From Priapulus caudatus (lineage: Eukaryota > Priapulida > Priapulimorpha > Priapulimorphida > Priapulidae): a stretch of 29,220 nucleotides of DNA. Below are positions 1 to 10,595 of this stretch, in pieces. Location of the stretch: assembly GCF_000485595.1 (NCBI RefSeq), contig NW_014577226.1:181107-210326 (forward strand), given 5' to 3'. Below the pieces are notes generated by a model. It searched no databases, was not told the origin of the DNA, and saw only the letters and a program-made list of their open reading frames with translations. Made by a program: the position numbers and the translations under genes. The number at the start of each line of letters is the position of its first letter. Position 1 is the stretch's first letter.

Positions 1-30
1 CATACATACATACATACATGGATACATACG
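1..30 (+). repeat. (CATA)n microsatellite
   Basis: CATA repeats with one interruption at the window edge. Confidence 0.85.
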
Positions 31-252
31 AACTCAAATATATATTAGATGTAATGAAGCTAAAGTTATTATAAACCGCGCGTTGGAAAGAAGTTTATTA
101 AGAAAAGTAATTAAGAATGTAAACCACTCGTTAGCCCAATGACGACAATACAGATAAGCGAAAGTTATATCGGCCCTGTGTGCCAAATTCCATGACAATC
201 GGGTAAAAAGTGCAGAAGTTACAGGTTCTAGAATATTTCGACAAAAAATGTT

Positions 253-266
253 GTTACCATGGCAAC
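253..266. promoter_or_regulatory. RFX X-box-like palindrome
   Basis: GTTACCATGGCAAC is a 14-bp near-palindrome matching the X-box bound by RFX factors. It is followed by TGACTC (AP-1-like half) at 269-274 and by CCGCCCAC (GC-box-like). No first exon is recognised nearby on either strand. Confidence 0.55.
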
Positions 267-480
267 GATGACTCCGCCCACACCAAAAACGATCGGCGTC
301 TTCGCTTTACGATAACGCACCTTCATGCGAAATTTGAAGATGATTCGAGAAGAACTGCAGCCGGTAGAGCGGTCACAAGAAAATCTCTGCGGCGGCGGCA
401 GCGGTGGCGCGACGATGCCAAACCCATAATATCCCCACGAACTTCGTTCGGGGGATACAATTAGTAGTGTAATCAATAAG

Positions 481-1249
481 TAAATAAAATTCAGTTGACA
501 TTATCCTATCGCCCTACCTCCGCAAGACGATCTGCTTAGCAGTGACGAGCATAAACGAACAGACACACACGTCCCAAAATTGCAAGAATAAAAAATTAAC
601 AACGTATAGAAAAGTGAAGATCATGGCGACTTTCACTCGTGGTCACTGACGGTCAGCTTTCACATGCGCAGCAGTCACGCTTCTCTCGATCTCTACCCCG
701 CTTACAGCTGCTGTTATCTTCAGTTAACCAGAAGGTAAAGAATCCCCACCTAACACGCCCGTAACTCCTGTCACACGTCGAGCCGTATAAACATGGCAGC
801 ATGACGAGTAACGGGAATCTCACCCAGTAGAGTAATAGAGGTGGGTATCTGTGCTGTTAATTGCGCACGTGCTGCTACACCGCGACGCGTGATCAGTCGG
901 TCTAGTGTTACAGCTTCACGAGATATCGCACGCACGCGTAAACAAGCAAGTAAATAACTCGACACGTGGCCGTCAAGCAGCAAGGCGAACGACGTGAACA
1001 CGTGCCAGCGACTCGCGCACGCGCTCTCACATCCCTCGCCGACTAACCAACGTGTTGAAACGGCGTCACTGCAATGACCCACGCGTAGAAACGAGCAAAA
1101 CCTGCATCATGCGGCTGCCACATTACTGACAGGATAGCTTCAGTTAATTTAAATCAGTGACGCAGGAGTTACGAAGTACATAGAATGATATTCTTCATCA
1201 GGTAATCTAGAAGGAAATTTTGTGTGCGTCATCAATGTGCGTCACTGCT
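481..1249. other. Unassigned unique sequence
   Basis: No exon with credible splice sites, no repeat and no RNA gene recognised. Confidence 0.5.
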
Positions 1250-1648
1250 CACTGTTGGTAAAGCCACCCGCACACGGTGAGGTTCCTGCTGAGCACGAAG
1301 CTCACGCTCCATGGTCAGCAGGAACCTCATACCACCGCACACGATGAGCTTCGTGAGCACCTGAGCAGGAGTCTCACCGCGGGTGCCACTGTCTGGTTGC
1401 ACGGGGGCACGAAGCGGTCATTGAACCAATCAAAATGCGCAGCCATTTCGGAATAACTAAATACGCATGCGCCAACTCTGAGCAGGAATCTCGCATACCC
1501 CTGCACACGCTGAGTTTTCAGCCTCGCGAGACCAAAATTATCAAACATGACAGATATTTTCCTCACCGCCTCGCGAGACCGAAAACTCAGTGAGACCAAG
1601 CTTCGTGCTGAGCAGGAACCTCACCGTGTGCAGGGCGCTTAAACAGTG
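1250..1648. mobile_element. MITE-like element with about 50-bp terminal inverted repeats
   Basis: The left end, starting CACTGTTGGTAAAGCCACCC and running to GAGCACGAAGC (to about 1301), is mirrored by the right end (about 1600-1648), whose reverse complement starts CACTGTTTAAGCGCCC and continues CACACGGTGAGGTTCCTGCT. The interior holds further shuffled copies of the TIR motif (GAGCTTCGTGAGCAC; GAGCAGGAGTCTCACC). No transposase frame is present. I could not identify a clear target duplication or superfamily. Confidence 0.75.
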
Positions 1649-2084
1649 GCAGACGATCACAGTAGTGTAGTTTAGGACATGTTTGGTCGGACCCGGATCA
1701 CACCGATTCGGTGATCCTGCGCATTTGTTTGGTACCATCTCTGATCCATGTAACGAATTGTAGACACTGCTGGCGAGGACGATTCGAAGGGCATCCAATA
1801 TGGCAGCATTAGACTCCACCACTCACTGCTTGTTGTTAGTTATGAAACATTGCTTATTATTTATTATCAGGATCACGTGATCAATTATGGATCTGCCCCA
1901 AACAAACAGACACGCAGGTGGGGTTGTGAATATTTTCTGGGTTCCAGGGTTAGAGATCCGGCTGTAAGGGTCGGTGTGACTGACGGCGTGTATTTCTAAG
2001 GCTGATTCGTGTCACTTAGGCAGATTTAGACATCTTAAATCAGCATGTCGGTCATCAAAAATTGTTACATAATAAAAAGCAACC
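1649..2084. other. Unassigned unique sequence with a short hairpin
   Basis: Contains an imperfect palindrome GGATCACACCGATTCGGTGATCC cut at 1695-1717 (its two halves are GGATCAC and GTGATCC); otherwise nothing recognised. Confidence 0.45.
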
Positions 2085-2275
2085 AAAGAAAAAGCATCAA
2101 ACAAGCAATAGACAAACAACAAATGACATACGACCAAAAACTCATAAACTAACAATGCACATCATACAATAAATGACAAGCGAACAACAAACGACAAACA
2201 AGCAACAGTAGACAAACAACAACAAGCGACAAACGAAACAACTGCAAACAAACACGCGGCAAGCAAACAACAGGC
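2085..2275 (+). repeat. Degenerate ACAAACAA-type tract
   Basis: A-rich tract of ACAAACAAC/AAGCGAC variants; a similar tract lies at 4695-4880. Confidence 0.7.
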
Positions 2276-2850
2276 GACGGTGTGCACCCAGCACGAATCG
2301 AAGCCAGCGATCGCTTGTGTCGCGTTATGACGGTGACGCGCCGGTGCTTGCGCCGCGCTCGAAACCACGCGGCGGCACGAATTTATAATCGCCATAAATT
2401 CATGACGGACGGATCGCACTCGCGCGCGACGTCGACTCGCAGACGTGTGCAAATTTACAGCGGTCGCGCCGGCGTGCGCGGACGGCGCTGCACTCCGGCT
2501 CTAATAGCAAATCAAAACGCGAAGAACGCACCTATCTAAACAGTGGCGATAATAAATTTATCATCGTTCGAGGTCCCCAAGCTTCCATAAAACGCAAAGG
2601 CCGGGAAACGCTGTTTACATGGCGATCGGTCTGGCGCAAACCGCGAATTAATGGTTTCGCAAACTGAGCGTGTTGTGATTGCGTCTGGCGCAAAACAGTG
2701 CCGAAGAGACGGGGGATAAACAAATCTATTATTATTTGATCAAATTGAAAACCTGCCGCATATCTTCTGCAATCTTCAATTTTGTTCACAATGACCTTCA
2801 ATATGCGCCCTTCACAGACAGCAAATCCTTCTTGAGGGACACACATTGTA
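2276..2850. other. Unique block, candidate conserved non-coding element
   Basis: Non-repetitive mix of GC-rich DNA and AT-rich cores such as GAATTTATAATCGCCATAAA and GATAATAAATTTATCATC, resembling developmental enhancers. Candidate only. Confidence 0.3.
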
Positions 2851-2852
2851 AG

Positions 2853-2931
2853 GCAGTGAACGATGCTATAGTCTGTCACTGTCAGACACTAAACCATGCT
2901 ATAGTCTGCCACTATCAGACAGTGAAGCAGA
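2853..2931. repeat. 33-bp minisatellite, left part
   Basis: Units with CAGTGAACCATGCTATAGTC and a CTGCCACTAT tail. The array is interrupted by the 2934-3152 element and resumes at about 3160. Confidence 0.88.
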
Positions 2932-2933
2932 TA

Positions 2934-2986
2934 AGGTCTATGTCCCCCTGACCTCTGTTTAACCTGGCTCGTTTAGCTATTTCTGA

Positions 2987-3059
<73 letters not shown>

Positions 3060-3152
3060 ATATATATGGGGTTAGGGTTAGGGTTAGGGTTAGGGTTAGT
3101 CAGAAATAGCTAAACGAGCCAGGTCAAACAGAGGTCAGGAGAACATAGACCC
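2934..3152. mobile_element. Foldback MITE with (TA)n and TTAGGG core, flanked by TA
   Basis: Two arms of about 57 bp are near-perfect inverted repeats (left begins AGGTCTATGTCCCCCTGACC; the right arm, reverse-complemented, begins GGGTCTATGTTCTCCTGACC; both end TTTCTGACTAA). TA dinucleotides flank it at 2932-2933 and 3153-3154, as expected for a Tc1/mariner-type insertion. The interior is (TA)n (2989-3067) plus about five GGGTTA units (3068-3098). It splits a 33-bp minisatellite. Confidence 0.8.
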
Positions 3153-3159
3153 TACGAGC

Positions 3160-3425
3160 GACAGTGAACCATGCTATAGTCTGTCACTGTCAGACAGTGA
3201 ACGATGCTATAGTCTGCCAGTCTGCCACTATCAGACAGTGAACCATGCTATAGTCTGCCACTATCAGACGCTGAACCATGCTATAGTCTGCCACTATCAG
3301 ACAGTGAACGATGCTATAGTCTGCCACTATCAGACAGTGAACCATGCTATAGTCTGCCACTATCAGACAGTGAACCATGCTATAGTCTGCCACTATCAAA
3401 CAGTGAACCATGCTATAGTCTGCGG
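3160..3425. repeat. 33-bp minisatellite, right part
   Basis: About eight units at exact 33-bp spacing (for example 3241 and 3274). 33 bp is 11 codons, which produces repetitive open frames on both strands that are not genes. Confidence 0.93.
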
Positions 3426-3905
3426 GGATCAGGTGATTGATGGACAAACAGGCTTCAGTGTAGAACGTTCACGACGTCTCAAATCAACAGCTAACTATAT
3501 ATATGGCATGCCATATAGCAGAGTTCAGCTGAGGAACACATATACACTAACACGCATTTACTCACTAACACTGCACACACGCACGCGCGCACGCGCGCAC
3601 GCACGCACACACACGATGTCGTAGGTCAAACGTCACTAAACATACAACAAAAAACTGGGTGACCACCCTATATTCACGATTCCAGTATTTCAAGTATTTG
3701 CACGCCAGCGAACCGAGGTCACCCTGGCTTCGTGCAAGCACAATACAGAGAAACCATTATCCAATATTACACGAGCACAAGAACATTGATCAAACTCATG
3801 GGACACACAACACCACTCGAGACCGCTTGGTATTTAATAATGTTCTCATTGAACAGTGAGAAGATGACAAACATGCTATAAATAATCAAATCAATGAGAA
3901 ATCTG
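3426..3905. other. Mixed sequence: palindrome and CA/CG repeat
   Basis: Contains the 18-bp palindrome TATATGGCATGCCATATA (about 3499-3516) and an alternating CACACGCACGCG tract (about 3574-3614). No exon recognised. Confidence 0.5.
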
Positions 3906-3913
3906 TGACGTCA
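3906..3913. promoter_or_regulatory. Full CRE palindrome
   Basis: TGACGTCA, the complete CREB/ATF palindrome. Could be chance in 29 kb, though a second one lies next to exon B. Confidence 0.35.
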
Positions 3914-3914
3914 A

Positions 3915-4350
3915 ATGATATCGTAGTCAATGTTACTGTCATCGTCATCATAGTCGTCAGCAACATCACCTTCATATTCACTCATTGCTACCAGTATATC
4001 ACTGTTGCCATCGTTGTCACAACTACTATCAATGTTATTGTCACCAGCAGCATAGCTGTAATCGTCATCACCATAATAGTTGTCACTGCTATCATCATCA
4101 CTGCTATCATCGTTGTTGCCACTACTATCATCGTCGTTTTCATTACTGCCACCATCTCAGCATCATCATCATCCTCCTCCCCCCCCCCTCCTCCTCATCA
4201 TCGCCACCACCATTACCTACACAAACAGCATCAACATCACCATCGTCACCATCATCATCACGGTGGCCATCATAAATTACCATTGTAATCGGCATCATCA
4301 TCATCATCATCGTCACCATCATCACTGTAGTTGGCATCACGATCAGCGAC
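3915..4350 (+). repeat. Imperfect triplet tract (ATC/CAC/GTT)
   Basis: Degenerate trinucleotide tract with CATCATCATC and CCACCACC runs. It opens all frames and produces artefactual Ile/Val-, His- and Ser-rich readings. Confidence 0.85.
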
Positions 4351-4530
4351 CGTAGCTCACTCCACTGTCTATTACAAACGCGCCACTATGGGGCGGGCCT
4401 GAGCGGCTCACATTTGCCCTTTCGTTTTCGATAATACAGCAACGGCGAGTCAAAAATCAAGCTGCGCAGGAAATTTGCGAGACACTGCGCTCCATTATGA
4501 CCGCTGTTTGCACGCAGCTGAGGTGGTCAG

Positions 4531-4690
4531 GGAAGGTGTGATGAGAGAGGGAGGGTGGGATGAGAGAGGGAGGGTGGGATGAGAGAAGGAGGGTGGGATG
4601 AGAGAGGGAGGGTGGGGTGAGAGAGGGAAGGTGTGATGAGAGGGAAGGTGTGATGAGAGAGAGGGAGGGATGGATGAATGGAGGGAGGTG
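4531..4690 (+). repeat. G-rich 19-bp minisatellite
   Basis: Units of GATGAGAGAGGGAGGGTGG, about eight imperfect copies. The G runs could form quadruplexes. Confidence 0.85.
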
Positions 4691-4694
4691 ACAA

Positions 4695-4880
4695 ACGACT
4701 AGTGCGAACAACGCGTAGCAAATAACCAACAAGCGACAAAACGCACGAAAACGAGAAACAAACAAGAAGAAGAAAAAACAACAACATACAAACATAGATG
4801 ACAGACAAACAAACGAACAAGAGACGCAATAATCAACACACAAACAAGCGAAAAGCAAACAGCTAACGACAAACAAACAG
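4695..4880 (+). repeat. Degenerate ACAAACAA-type tract
   Basis: Same A-rich composition as 2085-2275 (ACAAACAAG/CGACAAAC variants). Confidence 0.65.
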
Positions 4881-4974
4881 CGATATAGTACAAACCGAAG
4901 CCACCATTCGTAATGAACAACCGCAATGCTGTCTCGCTCACTCGCTCACTCGCGACTCACAGGAGCAGTGCAGC

Positions 4975-5180
4975 TTTAACGCGGATCAATAACGCGAAAA
5001 TATTGAAAATTTTAATGGTCCGCGCAATAATAATATGCTGCCTAATAAAATTTTTAGGCCGGTTTATGTGCTTTATGAGGCATAAATAGCGGCGCGAGCT
5101 CATACATTATTACCCTTTTACCGGGTTCAATTTGCAGCGATCTTGAGTGAACTGGAGGAATTTGCGGATAACGCCGCGGG
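4975..5180. other. Unique block, candidate conserved non-coding element
   Basis: AT-rich homeodomain-like cores (TTTTAATGG, GCAATAATAATATGC, CCTAATAAAATTTT) next to GCATAAATAG and GC-rich spacers; no repeat and no open frame with splice sites. Confidence 0.3.
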
Positions 5181-5269
5181 ATTAAAATGCGGCGAATAAT
5201 ACGCAAAGAACAGCCGGCTACATTTATCATCAAGTGGAATCAAAAAGAACGCAAACAAAACTGTCAGAC

Positions 5270-5609
5270 GAGAGCTGTTAAAGAGGCAACGACGTTGGCG
5301 CAGACGACAGCACGGCGACAGACAGGGAAGAGGGTTGAGAGACTGCGGTTGGGAAAACGGGAGAAGGAAACGATGAGGAAGGTTGAAGTGGCTGTGGTGG
5401 GAAAGATGAAGGGGTAGGCGAGGGCAGTTGGAAGGAGGATGAATGTTTGGTCGATTGTGGTGCGAGGAAAGAGGAAGGATAGAGTGGCATTGGTGTGAAG
5501 GGTTGTGCGTCAGGGTTTGAATGGACGAAATGTTGAGTGACTGTGAATGGGAAGAAGAATGTGGGCTGGGAAGAAGGAAGGGTTGAAATGCGGTGGTGGG
5601 AGAACGAAG

Positions 5610-5610
<1 letters not shown>
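5270..5610 (+). repeat. Purine-rich (G/A) tract
   Basis: Strongly G/A-biased plus strand, diverged from simple GA/GAAG repeats, leading into the triplet tract. Minus-strand Pro/Ser-rich frames here are composition artefacts. Confidence 0.6.
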
Positions 5611-5661
<51 letters not shown>

Positions 5662-5689
5662 GGCGGCGGCGGCGGTGGTGGTAGTAGTG

Positions 5690-5724
<35 letters not shown>

Positions 5725-5845
5725 CGTAGTAGTAGTAGTAGTAGGAGGACGAGGAGCAGTAGCAAGAGCAGCAACAGCAGCAGCAACAGGAGCAGTATCA
5801 GCAGCAGCAGCAGCAAGAGCAGTAGTAGCAGCAGTAGCAGGAGCC
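5611..5845 (+). repeat. Compound triplet repeat (GTT, GTG, GCG, GTA, GCA)
   Basis: Successive blocks of GTT, GTG, GCG, GTA and GCA triplets, each stepping to the next by one base. It is open in all frames and yields poly-Val/Ser/Gly or poly-Leu artefacts. Confidence 0.97.
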
Positions 5846-6560
5846 TATAGGCTATAGTGCGAGGGATGTACACTCATGTCATCCTTGGACTAAAATATGC
5901 AATTTGAAGCGGATTTGCATCAATAATGTAAGCCCGGAGGAGAAAGGCACAAAGGGCAATAACCGTTTTCTTGATTTACGATGTGCCTATCGTACCAATC
6001 ACTATACAATTCCTGTTATTGCGCATAGCCACCTAAATACATCTACGCATTTGTCCTACCCAGACACAGATTTCCACCTGACCCAGAAACCCTTACCCAA
6101 CGAAGAAGATAAATTGTAGATTGAATTCGCAGCAACAGGCACGGGGTTAGATCTGTCAAACAGGAAAGAAATCAGGGATGCGGTGATGTGATGAGATGCT
6201 ATGCTTTCATGCATTGCGTACGTAGGTGGCAACATAAACAGACTAGAAGCTGTACAAAATACAAGGAATAACGAACATTCGTTTATATTGAACTTTGATA
6301 GCGAAATTATAGCTTGAGACAGCAATCTTTCGCAGAGAAAAGTACGTACATTTTCTTTCAGGATCTAAATGTAAAAACGAGGTGAAAATTGGCAAGTTAA
6401 ATAACCCTCTTCAGAAGCAACGCAGAGCTACCTTTCACAAGCGTGTTTCATACTCTTGATTATATAGCGATGAAATGTGAACAGAGAGACCTTGTCCTTG
6501 TCAAATAGAGCCAGACAAAATCTAAGCCCATTGTTGGAGTTATATGACATTTACACGAAC
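5846..6560. other. Unassigned unique sequence
   Basis: No exon, repeat or RNA gene recognised. Confidence 0.5.
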
Positions 6561-6571
6561 ATTGGGTAACG

Positions 6572-6773
6572 CTCCATTAGGAGTGTTCCCAACTTTGATA
6601 TCATTAATGATTAATGATTGATAATCCTAACCCTAACCCTAACACTAACCCTAATCCTAACCCTAACCCTAACCCTAACCTAAATGACATTAAACCACAA
6701 ACTAATATATGACCATGTATATATGTTATTATGACCATTAATGACATTAAAGTTGAGAACACTCCTAATGGAG
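6572..6773. mobile_element. Foldback MITE with CCCTAA-repeat core
   Basis: Left arm CTCCATTAGGAGTGTTCCCA followed by ACTTTGAT is mirrored by the right arm (6747-6773), which when reverse-complemented reads CTCCATTAGGAGTGTTCTCA. Similarity extends weakly outward to about 6561 and 6785. The core (about 6624-6682) is imperfect CCCTAA repeats, and inner ATTAATGA motifs are also mirrored. Confidence 0.75.
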
Positions 6774-6924
6774 TCTCACCCCGAACAGTTCAAATCTTGT
6801 CAGAACAATAATTATGGGATAGGAAAACAAAAAATTATGCAATCGTATTTCTGGCTGTGCCGATAAAAAATTATCGCGCTTTAATCGCCTCTAAGATGCA
6901 ATGTCTTTTGCGACAACCTGCACC

Positions 6925-7306
6925 CAAACCCTAACCTACAGCAGGAAGAAGTCACAGGAGGGCCATCACATTGTCAGTCCTAAAGTTAGGGTTGATGTTG
7001 GGTTAGGGTTAGAGTTAGAGCTAGGGCTAGAGTTAGGGTTAGTGGTGGGGTTAGGGTTAGGGTTAGTGGTGGGGTTGGAGTTAGGGTTAGGGTTAGGGTT
7101 AGGGTTAGTGGTAGGGTTAGCGTTATGCAGTACGGCTATGGCAAGTAGAGAATAGTGAGCGGTAAGGTTTGGGTTAGGTTTAGTCTAGAGATAGGGGGTT
7201 GGATTTGGTTTAGTGTTATGATTTGAATTAGTTGAAGGTTTAGGGTTATGGTTTGGATTAAGGTTTGGCTATAGATATATTGGCTACACACGCATGCACG
7301 CACGTA

Positions 7307-7351
<45 letters not shown>

Positions 7352-7560
7352 GCTAATCTGTTAACCAATCAACGGGTTAGGGACATGGTTAGGGTTAGGG
7401 TTATGCAGTATGGCTATGGTGAGCATTAGGGTTCAGGTAAGAGTCAAAGTTAGGTTTTCGGATAGGTTTAGGGATAGGACTTGGCTTAAGCTTAGGGTTA
7501 TGATTTGAATTAGTGTTAGGTTTAGGGTAGGGACTGGCTCAGCATAAACGTTAGGCAATC
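6925..7560 (+). repeat. Degenerate GGGTTA (telomere-like) tract
   Basis: Diverged GGGTTAGGGTTAG units (best at 7000-7120) decaying to GGTTTAGGGTTATG variants. It encloses a CGCA/CACA microsatellite at about 7289-7350. Interstitial and imperfect, so not a chromosome end. Confidence 0.85.
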
Positions 7561-7855
7561 ATAGTCATAACCCTTACTCTACCTTAGTATTATGGTGAGT
7601 ACCACATATAGCCACCACCTTAGGCAGCACAGTATAGTGATTCTGTTTCATACAGCTAGCCATAGTAGCCGTCACAGACAACCCATACTGGTGATTATGG
7701 TCTATGCTGTTGTTAAAGATATGACAAGCAAACACCTGCCAATTATGTGTGCCTGTGCGCAAACACTGCATATACAGTAGTGAATTATAAGCTACATGTC
7801 AGAAATCCAGAGTCTCCAGTTATGATTGCCTCCAACACTCAACCGAAGAACCTCT

Positions 7856-7955
7856 TTCTCTCTCTCTCTCCCCCCCTCTCTCTCTCTCTCTATTTTCGAT
7901 CTCCCCCTTCTCATTCTCTTCATCTGTCTCTCTCTCCCTCTCTCTCTATCTGTCT
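7856..7955 (+). repeat. (CT)n-rich tract
   Basis: Imperfect CTCTCT repeat. Confidence 0.85.
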
Positions 7956-7959
7956 CCCA

Positions 7960-8785
7960 CCTATACACCTACGAATCAAATCTCAGTTATGGCTGGCAAC
8001 TATCCACCCTGTGGGGGACCATCAAATACGTGTAATTCCTAGTTGAGCAATGCGGCCTAGGGCCTGGTTAGGCTTCGAAAACCAAAATACATACTGTGGC
8101 AGCACATGTCCGAGCATGCCTCCTGGTGGAGATTCCACGAAGCTACAGAGCATGCATCTGCATGATTATGTGTGAAATCTGTTTCTGCAACAGGTACTTG
8201 GTAATGTCACAGCAGATAATTTTACCCGCCATAATTTACTCAAAATAAATGTTTAAAAAAATCACTACAACGGATGTAGGCCTACTTAAACCAACACAAA
8301 TATTATGAAATCATTAATTCATTAGTCATGGATTCACATAAAAATATGCAATTACATTACAGAATTCCGATACAATTGGCAACTGCAACAACTGTCCGAC
8401 AGATGCTACCGTGACCTACTGTATGTAGGCCAAACACTAGTCAAGGATACACAATGGCATCAAAAAAACGAAACGTGCACACATGTAAAGCGATACTAAA
8501 ATGAAAGATTCATGTAGCACTAATGTATATCATTCAACACCTACCACATACTATTGACGGAAAATGTGCTAAATGCTTGCAACACACCCCAAATGTAATT
8601 TCCACGAGCGAGTTTTAGCCACTTACATAAAAAATTTAGTACTTCTATGCTTGCCATGCCCCATGCAACCACTTAAATTCACAAACTATTGAAAATGTTA
8701 CTCACACGTGAATATTAAAGGCACTGTAGGCGGTGCAACACAAATACGTAGGTGTTGAGGCAGGGGATATGCTAGACTACGATAA
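7960..8785. other. Unassigned unique sequence
   Basis: Includes TGTAGGCCTAC (palindromic) at about 8275; no exon or element could be delimited. Confidence 0.45.
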
Positions 8786-8789
8786 CGGG

Positions 8790-9095
8790 AGGGCCAGAGA
8801 GGGGGAGAGAAAGGGAGATAGATAGATAGAGAGAGAGAGACAAAGAGAAAGAGAGAAAGCGAGAGATAGCGATAATGAAAGAAAGAGAAAGAGAGAGAGA
8901 AAAACGATGAGAAAGAGAACAAGAAAGAGAACGAGAAAGAGAAAGAGAAAGAGAAAGAGAAAGAGAAAGAGAAAGAGAAAAAGAAAGTGCGAAAGACAGA
9001 AAGTGAGAAAGAGAAAATAGAAAGAATGAGAAAAAAGAAAGAAAGAAAGAGCGAGAGAGAGAGAGAGAGAGAGAAAGAATTAAAGAAAAAGACAG
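8790..9095 (+). repeat. Polypurine (GA/GAAA) tract
   Basis: About 300 bp almost free of pyrimidines, built of GAGAGA and GAAAGA units. Confidence 0.92.
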
Positions 9096-9239
9096 AGACT
9101 CGTCATTTTCGTGGAGTGTTGCATAGAACGCGGCAGTTGAGCATTGGCGCAGTGTGACTTCCTCTGCAGTAGGGCTAATGTGAGCAATATGTTTGCAATG
9201 CTGTAAGACAGACCACACACTAGCTAGTCACAGAAGAAG

Positions 9240-9540
9240 CTATGCTAGGAAATAGGTTTAGTGGTAGAAGGCATCATGAGAAGAAGAAACTCGAGGGGAG
9301 GGAGAGAGGCAGCCGAAGAGGAGCCTTGCAAAAGAAGGGGCCGTGAGAATAACTGAGGAGGAAGAGAAATGAGAGGAGGTATAAGGGGAAGGCATGAGTT
9401 CGGGACGAGCCAGAGTAGGAAGAAGCAGAAAACGGAAACAGTAGCAGTGGAAGCAGCAGCAGAAGAAGTTGCAGGAAGGGTCCCCAAAGGAGATGATGAT
9501 GAAAAAGCCAAGGAACAAAAAAACATTGAAGAAGTCATAC
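9240..9540 (+). repeat. Purine-rich AG/GAAG tract
   Basis: Diverged purine-rich sequence continuing the character of the 8790-9095 tract. Confidence 0.55.
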
Positions 9541-9884
9541 AATAGGAGACGCCACGTTTTCTCCTTCATTTCACATCTGCCAAACATCACTGACCATTGT
9601 AGCATCATACCCCCACCATCCCACCCTGGCCACCTAAAATGAAAACCTCCTGCACAGCTTCCCCTCTAACAGCTTCCTTTCTCACAAGAAGATGCGAGCA
9701 CAGAGGCTTGCCATTCCCTAAGAAAGCACTTGCTCACGAAATGCTGCCATTATACGACTTCACTCCTCATCTCCCCCTTCTGCCTCTGCCTCCCCACTCT
9801 CCGCCTTTCCATCATCGCGCTGCACGATCGCTGAATGGAAACTGGCGGTTTGACAAACTCCCTGCGGTATTTATCCAACAGATT

Positions 9885-10560
9885 GCCATTTAAATTTCCT
9901 TGTTGTTTGAATTTGGTTATATATATTCTGCGCCCTGACATTACGTGCGCTTGACATGGCGCGCACACGGCCAGAGGGCCTTTGTGCACATAATAGGGCT
10001 GATTCTACTGCTGCGTGGCAAAGGCCATTTATTCAAATTTGCTTTTCAACGATCGCGCTTTATAAAAAGCCCTAATACAGTTTGAGAATGAAATATTATA
10101 ATGCCGACGGCGCTCGGGAAATTTAATAGCGACGCTCATGAATGATAAATCTCGACAAAGTGAACATCGCTTTGCCACAATGATATACAACACGTGCCAC
10201 TCATTTACTGTCGACGCATAATGGCACGGACGGCGTAACTCTCAATGAGGCTTCCTGACGACGTTTTGCAAATGCAATTACGAAGGCGAGACGAGCGGCG
10301 CGCTGTGCGTGGAGAAATCGCCAGAGCTTCGTAGATGCAATGGAGGCTGCGCGACGTAACGCGCGTGAGTGATGATTTATGTGCGGCGAGCGGTTTTTAT
10401 AGAAGCGAGGCCGGTTTATAAGGGTCAGCGACGACACACCTCGTAGCCCTGACGATTGTTCGCAGACGCCTTTTTGTGCACAACGTCTACCGGATGGTCT
10501 ACCGGAAATCATTGTTACGTTTCGCTTTGATGTAATACTTTAGGCACGGCCGCATTACCA
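9885..10560. other. Long unique block, candidate regulatory element
   Basis: Repeat-free sequence with homeodomain/POU-like cores (CCATTTAAATT, CCATTTATTCAAATTTGC, GGAAATTTAATAG, CATGAATGATAAAT, CTTTATAAAAAG) between CG-rich stretches. No coding exon in acceptable phase was found on the minus strand. Confidence 0.35.
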
Positions 10561-10595
10561 CACCTGTCACTGAACGATATGTCGACAATTAATGG

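Noticed and set aside
1722-1912. Possible MITE bounded by TTTGTTTGG and CCAAACAAAC
   Set aside because: The inverted similarity is short and imperfect and no target duplication is visible.
2853-3425. CRISPR-like array
   Set aside because: The units are contiguous tandem copies without distinct spacers, in a eukaryotic intron or flank.
3160-3624. Repetitive 11-residue peptide frames on both strands (NHAIVCHYQTV / ADYSMVHCLIV)
   Set aside because: The period is the 33-bp minisatellite; both strands are open for the same reason.
5127-5873. Minus-strand 248-codon poly-Leu/Pro/Thr frame
   Set aside because: It comes from the triplet and purine tracts, which lack stops in every frame.
6925-7560. 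Chromosome end (telomere)
   Set aside because: The GGGTTA units are degenerate and internal, with unique sequence and exons on the far side.
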